Positions 46,669-54,926 of a DNA stretch of 64,000 nucleotides are shown here, piece by piece. The notes below the pieces were generated by a model. The model searched no databases, was not told the origin of the DNA, and saw nothing but the letters and a program-made list of their open reading frames with translations. A program made the position numbers and the translations under genes. Source of the stretch: Nitrosomonas marina (GTDB lineage: Bacteria > Pseudomonadota > Gammaproteobacteria > Burkholderiales > Nitrosomonadaceae); assembly GCF_900111605.1 (NCBI RefSeq), contig NZ_FOIA01000015.1:1-64000 (forward strand), given 5' to 3'. Position 1 is the stretch's first letter, and every line of letters starts with the position of its first letter.

Positions 46669-46793
46669 ATCAGCGCAAAGAACAATCTGTGGCTGCAGAC
46701 GAATGCAATCGTCTGCAATTCTAAAATCGAATAGAGTGATTCAACCCACATTATTTAGCAAGGAAATTGGATCGTGACTTGACTACCGGGTCT

Positions 46794-46839
46794 CCATAAA
46801 AAAACCCGGCGCAATCTTGCGCGCCGGGTTTTTTTATGG
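46794..46839. terminator. Bidirectional Rho-independent terminator
   Basis: A near-perfect inverted repeat, ACCCGGCGC against GCGCCGGGT, flanked by A-run and T-run. It lies between the convergent MFS gene (plus) and the RTX gene (minus), ending both. Confidence 0.92.
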
Positions 46840-46846
46840 TAAAAAA

Positions 46847-47674
46847 CTATGCAGTAACTGTAAAGAAATCTACAAGGTTTGCCGTGACATCGTCAACTGA
46901 CACACCTACCAGATCAATGGTGCTTCCCGCACCCAGATCAACGATAGTTCCATAAGGGGCTTCGCCGCCCGCTTCACCATAGCCCGTCAAGTTTGCAGCC
47001 AGATCTTCCGCCGTTGCGATACCGGTACCGTTAATATCGGCCACGATCATAAGCTGGTCCGAATCAGCGTTAAATCTTTGCACGGTATCGTTGCCGTCGT
47101 TGCCTCTGTAAAAGATCTCGTTAGTCCTGTCATTGTTGGAATTGGATCCAGAGCCATAAATCAGGTCGTCACCTTCCTGACCGTACAACTGATTGTCGCC
47201 TGAGCCACCAGAAATCCAGTCGTTTCCGGCATTTCCCAAAATCACATCATTTTCCTCACCGCCAAAAATCACATCAGTGTCGTCGCCGCCAATGATAAGA
47301 TCACCACCGAGTGAGCCATAGAGAGCATTGATGCCGGTTACACCATAAAGCGTATCGTTATCTTCATTACCGAAAAGCTGATCGTTACCTGTCGCACCCC
47401 ACAGCAAATCATCGCCTGTACCGCCTTCAATCCAGTCATTACCGCTGCCGCCGTAAAGCAGATCATTACCTGCTTCACCGAACAACAAATCGTTACCACC
47501 TTCAGCGTAGGCCACATCATCACCGTCACCCAGATAAGCCACGTCATTGGAATATCCCAGTCTTACGCCATCATCACCGCCACCCGCAAGCACTACAGAT
47601 GAACCGTACGTCCAAATAACTTCACCATCATCAGATCCGAAGAAGAGACCAGTACCTCTTAAAATATCAGTCAT
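46847..47674 (-). CDS. Short RTX calcium-binding protein, probably secreted
   Basis: A 275 aa protein with about 15 nonapeptide RTX repeats of the form GGxGxDxLx (for example AEGGNDLLFGEAGNDLLYGG, GGTGDDLLWGATGNDQLFGN) at about residues 30-180, forming a calcium-bound beta-roll. There is no N-terminal signal peptide and no cysteine. The C-terminus (VDDVTANLVDFFTVTA) is acidic and ends in hydrophobic residues, as type I secretion signals do. No toxin or enzyme domain is present. A Fur-box-like site lies about 150 bases upstream, suggesting expression under low iron. No type I exporter is in the window. A good AGGAG ribosome-binding site is present. Confidence 0.85.
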   Translation of the reverse strand: MTDILRGTGLFFGSDDGEVIWTYGSSVVLAGGGDDGVRLGYSNDVAYLGDGDDVAYAEGGNDLLFGEAGNDLLYGGSGNDWIEGGTGDDLLWGATGNDQLFGNEDNDTLYGVTGINALYGSLGGDLIIGGDDTDVIFGGEENDVILGNAGNDWISGGSGDNQLYGQEGDDLIYGSGSNSNNDRTNEIFYRGNDGNDTVQRFNADSDQLMIVADINGTGIATAEDLAANLTGYGEAGGEAPYGTIVDLGAGSTIDLVGVSVDDVTANLVDFFTVTA

Positions 47675-47823
47675 ACTTTACTCCTATTGAGTTTTGTTAA
47701 CAGTTACTAAGTTTTTACGAGACTAAGCTCGCGTGGGTTCTCTGTGTCAGGCATATAACGTTTTATGCGGCTTTTTAAACAGTAAAAGAGTAAAAACGTC
47801 ACAAAAACACTCAACACATTAAT

Positions 47824-47842
47824 GAGAATTGTAATCATTTAC
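47824..47842 (-). promoter_or_regulatory. Fur-box-like site upstream of the RTX gene
   Basis: Within AATGAGAATTGTAATCATT, 14 of 19 positions match the Fur consensus GATAATGATAATCATTATC, including TAATCATT. It lies in the 652-base gap 47675-48326, which otherwise shows no gene; the rest is AT-rich sequence between the RTX start and the PEP-CTERM stop. Confidence 0.6.
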
Positions 47843-48326
47843 TTTATCATTCGCAATTGAAATTTAAATTTTTTAACTTTTAGACATTGAAGGTTTTTAA
47901 TAACCGAAGACTAATGCCTATTCCATCTGTATTCAGTTAAAAAAATATAACCCAATATTGTTAAAGATTTTCACGACTACAAAAAGCCATGAGCAAGGAC
48001 TTGATCGTATAAATGTGAAAGCAACTCGTTATTGTGGCTACACTTTTGTCACAACCGCCGTTATTTTTTCGCCAGCAAATAACAGGGAGTTATTTTTACA
48101 AGATCGCTCAACCTACCGGATGCAGCCAAACGCTTGAACAGATGTACCCAATCTTTCCATATCACTGCGCAGGGTCATAACCGTAATCCATGCTGCACAA
48201 CAAATAACACAAAAAAGTTTTCAGTCAGTTTGTTCACACGCATGAATCCGCAGCACAATTTATTTACATGGCGTGCACACTGCGCTCGCAAACAGCATGC
48301 GAAAAAAGCCTGGATCTATTTATTTA

Positions 48327-49094
48327 TCAACATTGTTTTACGGATCTCCTTCCAGAAACAACCAACAGTAATATGAACAACGCCAGCCCCGTCAGCAGCG
48401 CAGTATCGGGCTCCGGGACCACGCGCAGGTCAGAATCAAAAGATAAAATCTGGTAATTGGGCTGCATGTGAATTTTAATTACCTGCGTGATGGAAAACGG
48501 CTGATCTATGCCGCTGACAGCGACCCGTCCAAAGCTTTCGTTAAATCCCAGGCTACCGCTGATGGCACTGCTGCCGGCCATTGTTGCACCGTCGGTATCA
48601 AAGGGAATATTGGACGTATTGTAAAAATAATCCACTTCAACCGAATTGAGTGGATTTGCCCCCAGTGTGCCAGCAATATCCGCAGTAAAAAAACCTTCAT
48701 TGCCGATACCGTTCAAGGTGAAATCATTATCGGAAATTTCGATTGTTAATGTGCCACCGTTTGTAGAAGAAATTGACAACTGGCGTAAAAAAAGATCAGC
48801 CAGTATATCGCTGTTGGGTGGATAAGGTTTGGATGTACCCAATGACGCGGTCAGAAAGAAATTGGGCGTTCCAAACGATGTTGAAAGCAAACCGGGTATG
48901 CTGCTGTTATCCGGCGCAACATTTCCACCACCGCCAGCTATCTGATCTGTCGCCGTTACTACCGTTGGAGAACCGGTCAGCGGCGTATCGGAAATCCTGA
49001 GCATTAATGATGCCTGGCTTACACTGACACTCATCAGAGTAATGGCAGTCAGTGTTTTAAAGTATTTGATCAAATATGTTTTATGACTAGTCAT
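48327..49094 (-). CDS. PEP-CTERM sorting domain protein
   Basis: A 255 aa exported protein. It has an N-terminal signal peptide (YFKTLTAITLMSVSVSQASL), a beta-rich middle with no recognised domain, and a C-terminal PEP-CTERM tag. The tag is VVPEPDTALLTGLALFILLL, then an RR-type basic end (GRRSVKQ). Such proteins are cleaved by exosortase and placed at the surface or in the matrix. The ATG at 49094 has an AGAGGA ribosome-binding site. It is 97 bases downstream of the TonB receptor gene and probably co-transcribed, an unusual setting. Confidence 0.85.
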   Translation of the reverse strand: MTSHKTYLIKYFKTLTAITLMSVSVSQASLMLRISDTPLTGSPTVVTATDQIAGGGGNVAPDNSSIPGLLSTSFGTPNFFLTASLGTSKPYPPNSDILADLFLRQLSISSTNGGTLTIEISDNDFTLNGIGNEGFFTADIAGTLGANPLNSVEVDYFYNTSNIPFDTDGATMAGSSAISGSLGFNESFGRVAVSGIDQPFSITQVIKIHMQPNYQILSFDSDLRVVPEPDTALLTGLALFILLLVVSGRRSVKQC

Positions 49095-49191
49095 GTTGAA
49101 ATCCTCTGAAATACTGTATTGATTGAGTCCGCATACATTGCATGCGCGTTGCATGCAATAGTATGAAATTCTGAATATTCCTCATTATTAG

Positions 49192-51264
49192 TTACCAGTT
49201 AAACGCATAGGTCACGCCAACCATGCGGCCGGGACCGGTAGCAAAGCCATACGGTGTCTGCGATGCCTGGCTGATTAGTGGAAAATAATTCTCATTCAGC
49301 AAATTTTTCACTGCAACGGTAAAATATCCCGGACCAACAGCTAGACTGGTCGTCAGGTCCACCAGCACATAATCGTCAATCGGCATCCCACCAAACTGCG
49401 TTGAATTCGGGGTACGGTCAGCGACGTAAAACGCCTGCATCCTGTTTCGCCACCATTCAAACGGACTGTATTCCAGAAATCCGGTCAACTTAACCGGGGA
49501 AATCCTGGTACTAGGCAGATCTTCGTCAAATGAACCGTCATCATCCAGGTCGATCTCACCTTCCGCCCAGCTGACGGTACCACCGACATTAACCTGTTCT
49601 GTAACCTGGTATGCCAGTGAGCCTTCAACACCCCAGATACGTTCAGGAAGCTTGACAATACTCAAATCCCTGGTATATGTGGTGCCATTGTTCGATTCGC
49701 TGTAAAAACCAACAGCAGATGCCTGCACCGGGCCATACCGTCCTCGCAGGCCAAGCTCGTAGTTGTGCACCTTTTGCGCCTCAGACGCCAGCTGACCTGC
49801 ACTAACTACGCTGATATTTGCATCCCTGATGGCACGGCCGATATCAGCGAGCGAAAAGCTTTGGGAATAGCCACCATAAAGTTCCAGAAATTCAGTCAGA
49901 AAAACGACAGCGCTGCCGTTAAACAGCGTGTTGTCATACTTGACTTCCTCGCCGCTGATATTGGCACCAGCCCGATTGATCACATCTGAAATGTCGACGG
50001 AGATAGCTTCCTGGCGGACACCGCCGCGAACTATTCCGTACTTGCTGACAGGCAATTCAAGTTCAAAAAATCCCGCCAGTGCATCTTGTTTCATAAAAGG
50101 AACGACAGTCGGTCCGTCGAGCCCCGCCTGAACAACCTGATCGCGAAGATAATCCAGCCCCCAGATTGCACTGAATTCATAGTTTTTAACTGTTATGGGA
50201 GTATTGATCGTTACACGACTACCAAATTTCTCAGCGCGTACTTCGGTCTGAGCAAATCCTGGAAATTTGGCAAAACGGGCTATCTGATCGTCATAATAGC
50301 CTTTCACCGAAACATGGCTGCCAAAAAAGTTTTTGTTAATGTAATCGACACCAACCAGCGTGTTTTTGGTACCCGGCTTAAATGGATTGAATTTCCCGCG
50401 GACTGCCGGGGTCTTGATGCCATTTGCAGGATCACCGAGACCAAAGGTAAAGTTAGTGTCCTGTTTGATATTGAAATGATTAACCGTAAACTGTACCCGC
50501 TGCCGGTCATTATCGAAATTAAACCCCAGTTTTCCAAGAATATTAAAGTTGTTGGTATCGGCAATACCACCCTGTACACCAATCGGATCGGGTGGAATGC
50601 GATCGCCGCTTGCATCAAAAAATTGACCGCGTTCACCGTAGGTGCCGGATACCAGGTAATCCATATTCTCCCTCGTACCGGATATCCGGTGCGTTGTTTC
50701 CCACATGATCGCATCGTCAAACCGCTCCGTTGAAAAACGGATACCGCCCTTAGAAAAGCCTTCCCTTAATTTTTTGGAGGCGTGCTTTGTGATGATATTG
50801 ACCAATCCTCCGGCTGCGCCGAAACCGTAAGCAGCTGTACCGCCACGCACCACTTCGATACGCTCGATCGCATCCACATCGATCGTGTTCAGATCACGGC
50901 TTGAAGATCGTAGTGCCGTTGACTGAGGTATACCATCAATCAGTACCAGATAGTCTCGACCCCGCAGAGTTTGACCGAAAGTGGATAGTGCTTCAGTACT
51001 GGGTCCGAGACCCGGCACAGTTTTCGCCAGCACATCACTTAAATTACGCGCATAGCCTGCCTGTTGTTGTATTTCCTCGTTTGTGATCACAGACACAGAC
51101 CGGGTCGTTTCAGAAACAGGTGTTTCGGTACGCGTGGCCGTCACTACCACCGGCTCCATGCTTTTATTTTGCGCAAACACCATCGCGGAGGTCAAACAGC
51201 CTGCTGGTATTAACAGGGTGACGATCATATTTCGCCACAGGTGGGTGAATTTTATATTTAACAT
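49192..51264 (-). CDS. TonB-dependent siderophore receptor, IutA-like
   Basis: A 690 aa outer membrane receptor. A signal peptide (about residues 1-31, ending VFAQ) precedes a TonB box EPVVVTATRTETP. The plug domain (ARNLSDVLAKTVPGL, LRGRDYLVLIDGIPQ, IERIEVVRGGTAAYGFGAAG) and a beta-barrel follow, ending in the typical C-terminal aromatic (VGVTYAFNW). Phrases such as RDLNTIDVDAIERIEVV and GAAGGLVNIITK resemble IutA, the ferric aerobactin receptor, which fits the nearby iuc operon. A good AAAGGTAAG ribosome-binding site and a Fur-like box lie upstream. Confidence 0.9.
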   Translation of the reverse strand: MLNIKFTHLWRNMIVTLLIPAGCLTSAMVFAQNKSMEPVVVTATRTETPVSETTRSVSVITNEEIQQQAGYARNLSDVLAKTVPGLGPSTEALSTFGQTLRGRDYLVLIDGIPQSTALRSSSRDLNTIDVDAIERIEVVRGGTAAYGFGAAGGLVNIITKHASKKLREGFSKGGIRFSTERFDDAIMWETTHRISGTRENMDYLVSGTYGERGQFFDASGDRIPPDPIGVQGGIADTNNFNILGKLGFNFDNDRQRVQFTVNHFNIKQDTNFTFGLGDPANGIKTPAVRGKFNPFKPGTKNTLVGVDYINKNFFGSHVSVKGYYDDQIARFAKFPGFAQTEVRAEKFGSRVTINTPITVKNYEFSAIWGLDYLRDQVVQAGLDGPTVVPFMKQDALAGFFELELPVSKYGIVRGGVRQEAISVDISDVINRAGANISGEEVKYDNTLFNGSAVVFLTEFLELYGGYSQSFSLADIGRAIRDANISVVSAGQLASEAQKVHNYELGLRGRYGPVQASAVGFYSESNNGTTYTRDLSIVKLPERIWGVEGSLAYQVTEQVNVGGTVSWAEGEIDLDDDGSFDEDLPSTRISPVKLTGFLEYSPFEWWRNRMQAFYVADRTPNSTQFGGMPIDDYVLVDLTTSLAVGPGYFTVAVKNLLNENYFPLISQASQTPYGFATGPGRMVGVTYAFNW

Positions 51265-51296
51265 TATTCTTACCTTTAATTAATGTATATTAGAAT

Positions 51297-51315
51297 GATA
51301 TGTATTACTATTCTC
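51297..51315 (-). promoter_or_regulatory. Fur-box-like site upstream of the TonB receptor
   Basis: Minus-strand GAGAATAGTAATACATATC matches the Fur consensus at about 13 of 19 positions and lies 33 bases before the receptor ATG, where it would block transcription. Confidence 0.6.
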
Positions 51316-51510
51316 AATTACTTATATGCTGCAAATATTGATTATGTTTTTGAAAACTGCTGAAGATTATTTTTTGTTATTACGAATAGTGCCGGAATAC
51401 GCTCAATCGATCTTTCATTGGATTTTTCGCCATATCAAATGGCCGCCAATCGAAAATTTCTTTTATTGATCTTCCGCTTAAAAATGCTATTTTGCGTTGA
51501 GCAGTTACTC

Positions 51511-52686
51511 TCATGACTGATTTTTTCTATTGTGCTCAGTGATCACATTACATTCGTTTTCTGCTACCGACGGGTCTGAATCAAGCGACACCGATCTGAA
51601 AGAAGTCGCCGTTTTGTTCAGGGTCTGGTTGCGGCGAAACCACCATGTGTATATGCCGGTAACAAAAAGAATTGTTGGTATAAATCCCGTTACAAAAATC
51701 AACATACGACCCGACAAACCGGCAGCCGTTCCGATATGCAGCGGATATTTCATATCCGCAATCTGCTGCCCCGTCCCGCTGCTTTTAGCATCATGCGCCA
51801 TCATCACATCGCCTGAAAAACTGTTCAATGCAACATAACTTGTACCATTCGGGTGTGAATCATCCGGGTATTTCAATCGCACGACGAATGGCATTTCCGG
51901 TTTAACAGGAAACCTCAGCCAGGTTGCATTAGCACCGGGTATTTCCGACTCGGCCGTCCGCAGCAGCGCACTCGGCAACTTTTGTATATCGTGCGGTTCA
52001 ATATGTTCAATCAATGGCGGCTCGGACAATCCAGGTCCACCGAACACAGCAACCAATGCGGCATTGGTCGGTTTGTAGAAAACCATCGCTGCACCAGTCA
52101 GCGCCACAACAAACAGCAACAGCATTGAAATCAATCCGGCCGAGCGATGCAGTGCGAACCAGCTTGCAAATCGTGTTGACTTGCGAGGAACACGCAACGC
52201 ATTCACTAGTTTCCGCCAACCCGGCCAGGCCAGCCATAATCCGGTCAACACTGTTAATAACAGGATCAACCCCAATATGCCGTTTACGAATAAACCATAA
52301 TCATCAGCCAGCAAATGGACATGCAGGTCGTGTAAAAATCCCAGAAAACCGGCATGCTCATCGCGTCTGCCAAGGATCTCCAGAGTCCATGGGTCGACAT
52401 AAACCTGCTCTAATACTTCATTCTTTTTTATCCAGTATTCAATACTATGATCAGGCTCACGAGGTAAACGGGCCAATAATACCGCATGACCGGTAAAGTA
52501 TGATTGCACCTTGTGCGTCGCCTCATCCAGCCGCATTACATCGGATTGCGGTTCTACGCGCCACAGATTGGCATTGAAATACACATCCAGTTCGTCATCA
52601 AAAACCAGAATACTTCCGGATAAACCCGACAAACTAAAGAACAGACCGATAATAATACCGATCCACAAATGAACTTTTTGTATCAA
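51511..52686 (-). CDS. PepSY-associated transmembrane protein (PiuB-like)
   Basis: A 391 aa inner membrane protein of the PepSY-TM family, often found beside siderophore receptors and thought to help ferric siderophore reduction or transport. The N-terminal HLWIGIIIGLFFSLSGLSGS helix with its conserved His and the following LVFDDELDVYFN are diagnostic. Three more helices are seen (GLFVNGILGLILLLTVLTGL, RSAGLISMLLLFVVALTGAA, LIFVTGFIPTILFVTGIYTW), with a periplasmic PepSY part between. The TTG start at 52686 has a GGAAGG ribosome-binding site. Confidence 0.88.
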   Translation of the reverse strand: MIQKVHLWIGIIIGLFFSLSGLSGSILVFDDELDVYFNANLWRVEPQSDVMRLDEATHKVQSYFTGHAVLLARLPREPDHSIEYWIKKNEVLEQVYVDPWTLEILGRRDEHAGFLGFLHDLHVHLLADDYGLFVNGILGLILLLTVLTGLWLAWPGWRKLVNALRVPRKSTRFASWFALHRSAGLISMLLLFVVALTGAAMVFYKPTNAALVAVFGGPGLSEPPLIEHIEPHDIQKLPSALLRTAESEIPGANATWLRFPVKPEMPFVVRLKYPDDSHPNGTSYVALNSFSGDVMMAHDAKSSGTGQQIADMKYPLHIGTAAGLSGRMLIFVTGFIPTILFVTGIYTWWFRRNQTLNKTATSFRSVSLDSDPSVAENECNVITEHNRKNQS

Positions 52687-52967
52687 ATTTCACCTTCCAG
52701 TCAACAAATGAAAATTACGCAATCCCAGGCTCAATCTGTTCCAGCCCTACAGGTCAATTTTCGATACGTAACCGTGATAACAACGGGCTTTCAATCGAAT
52801 CGCAATATCCTGTGATTTTGGCAAATACTCAAATAATCATTCAGACAACAATCCTGTAACCCTGCACCCATACCGGGAAATATATACGCCCTGTCTATTG
52901 CAAAGAGCAAATACTTCCTGAAATTTCCTGAAAGCTCTATGGATCAATTACACAAATAAAAGTGAAT

Positions 52968-52986
52968 ATTAATGATAATTGTTCTT
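52968..52986 (-). promoter_or_regulatory. Fur-box-like site upstream of PepSY gene
   Basis: TTAATGATAATTGTTCT matches the Fur consensus at about 13 of 19 positions. It is 282 bases upstream of the PepSY start, in a 604-base gap (52687-53290) in which I see no gene. It could serve the PepSY gene through a long leader. Confidence 0.45.
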
Positions 52987-53290
52987 ATTTGCAATATGTT
53001 GTTATTGATTTCATATCATTATTTATCACGTTCCAAACCAAACAGCTGAATACTGCCACTATTTGCCAGCAGTACGACTCTGGCAGCGTTCCTGGAGCGC
53101 CGCGCCAGTTTTTACATTGCAGGGAGTTATTGTGTGTAGGGACAAATCAGATGGCAGATAACTGACTGTTTATATGTGTTAATCTTTCATGGCACAATAT
53201 ATGTCTGATTACAAAGCATTTGTGCATGTAACTGATTACGAATAACATAGCAAGAATGATATTCGCGTTGACTGTCTGCCAGCACCGGCC

Positions 53291-54139
53291 ATGAATTTGT
53301 TCAGCATTCGCCATAGCTCTCTTCTTGCCGTGGTTTTGTTATTTTGTGGTTGTTCTAATCTTTTATATTATCCTGACACGCGACATCGTTATTTTGATCC
53401 TGAAGCCGTTGGGTATACGCCGGAAACAGTTTTTTTTACTGACGCTGCCCAGAGAAGATTACATGGATGGTGGTTTTCTGCACAAAAATCACCAGTAAAA
53501 GCGACTATCATCTTCTTTCATGGCAATGCTGAAAATCTGACCTCACATTTCCTTCAGATAGCATGGATCAGTCGCGAGCATTACAATGTCTTCATTTTTG
53601 ATTATCCCGGATTTGGACTGTCCGAGGGTCATCCCACACCCAAAGGCTGCGTCGAATCTGGCCATGCGGCCGTCGACTGGGTCAACAGGCATAAAGTACA
53701 AGGCGGCCCGATTATTATTTACGGGCAAAGCCTGGGCGGTAACATTGCCCTGAGAACAGCATTGGATAAAAAAGACGAAATCAATCTAAGACTGGTGGTT
53801 GCAGACAGTACATTTGACTCTTTTCAGCAAATAGCACGCTTCAAGCTGTCTCATCACTGGGTGACATGGCCGATGCAGTTGCTGAGTTACCTGCTTTTAA
53901 GCGATTATTGGGCTCCCGGAAATCTGTCATCATTATCACCTGTTTCAGTTCTGGTAATACACGGCCAACAGGACAAAACAGTCGAGCCTGTCTTTGGGGA
54001 AAGAATTTATAAACAGCTGGCAGAACCGAAAACATACTGGATTATCCCGGACGGTAGACACACCGATGTGTTTCTGAGACATAACCAGAAATACCGCAGT
54101 GAATTTTTGACTTTCCTGGAACGATTAAATCAGCACTAA
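53291..54139 (+). CDS. Alpha/beta hydrolase lipoprotein
   Basis: A 282 aa alpha/beta hydrolase. A lipoprotein signal ends in LLFCGC (lipid-modified Cys near residue 20), so it is membrane-anchored. The hydrolase fold shows the oxyanion region FFHGNAENL (about residue 77), FDYPGFGLSEG, the nucleophile elbow YGQSLGGN (about 143, Ser), the acid in VLVIHGQQDKTVEP and the histidine in IPDGRHTDVF. Relatives of this type (BEM46/ABHD17-like) have unknown substrates. There is no clear ribosome-binding site. Confidence 0.87.
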   Translation: MNLFSIRHSSLLAVVLLFCGCSNLLYYPDTRHRYFDPEAVGYTPETVFFTDAAQRRLHGWWFSAQKSPVKATIIFFHGNAENLTSHFLQIAWISREHYNVFIFDYPGFGLSEGHPTPKGCVESGHAAVDWVNRHKVQGGPIIIYGQSLGGNIALRTALDKKDEINLRLVVADSTFDSFQQIARFKLSHHWVTWPMQLLSYLLLSDYWAPGNLSSLSPVSVLVIHGQQDKTVEPVFGERIYKQLAEPKTYWIIPDGRHTDVFLRHNQKYRSEFLTFLERLNQH

Positions 54140-54350
54140 ATTCCTCAAACCCTGTTGCTTGTCTGCATCACGCTGCTTCCCGAACGGTTTTCGTTTGACA
54201 GGTCCAGAAAGTTTAAGTAGATTCATTCGGGTTCTCAGCAATGTTTATAGGCTGGGACAAATTCCCGAAGTTTTATTTAAACTTTATCTTCTTTTCAATC
54301 GTTCGCGCGATATCGGTTAGGAGAAGAGAAACAATGATAGGAGAATTAAG

Positions 54351-54860
54351 ATGGTACGCAACAGCCTGGTTGTATTCACTGCAAGTCTGTTTTTATTTCC
54401 GATGTCTGCTTTTGCCGCAGGATATGGCACGGCGGGATGTGGACTGGGCTCGATGGTCATCGGCTCGGAACGTGGTCCGGAGCAGATTTTTGCCGCAACC
54501 ACCAATGGCACCTCGGGTTCTCAAACCTTCGGCATGACTTCCGGCACATCAAATTGCGGCGACCACGGCCTGCTTAATTTAAGTCAAGAAAGAGAAATAT
54601 TCGCCACCGAGAATTACACCAGTCTGGTAAAAGAAATGGCCCGTGGTAAAGGCGAACATCTCAATATTCTAGCCAGCATGTATCACTGCCCCGCCGCGCA
54701 GCACCAAGCATTCGGTGCATTGACACAACAAAAATTTAATGACATTGTTCCAGATGCTGAAACAACACCGGATATCCTGCTAAGCCAGTTAGAAACCTTG
54801 CTGGGTCAACATCGCACACTGTCGAAATCCTGTAATATTCAATTATCAGCATTAGACTAA
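54351..54860 (+). CDS. DUF3015 family periplasmic protein
   Basis: A 169 aa exported protein with a signal peptide (SLVVFTASLFLFPMSAFAAG) and the DUF3015 pattern: GTAGCGLGSMVIGSERGPEQ then TFGMTSGTSNCGD, with conserved cysteines, and a helical second half (LVKEMARGKGEHLNILASMY). The GGAGAATT ribosome-binding site is good. DUF3015 genes commonly stand directly before DUF4105 genes, as here. Function is unknown, probably periplasmic. Confidence 0.88.
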   Translation: MVRNSLVVFTASLFLFPMSAFAAGYGTAGCGLGSMVIGSERGPEQIFAATTNGTSGSQTFGMTSGTSNCGDHGLLNLSQEREIFATENYTSLVKEMARGKGEHLNILASMYHCPAAQHQAFGALTQQKFNDIVPDAETTPDILLSQLETLLGQHRTLSKSCNIQLSALD

Positions 54861-54926
54861 AACGCATCACGGGTATCATCATTCGCCGGTACCCGTGCAT
54901 CCTGCACCCCGATCTACGGGTTCTTC

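Noticed and set aside
50086..50733. A 215-codon open frame on the plus strand
   Set aside because: It lies wholly antisense to the TonB receptor, has no ribosome-binding site and no recognisable protein features.
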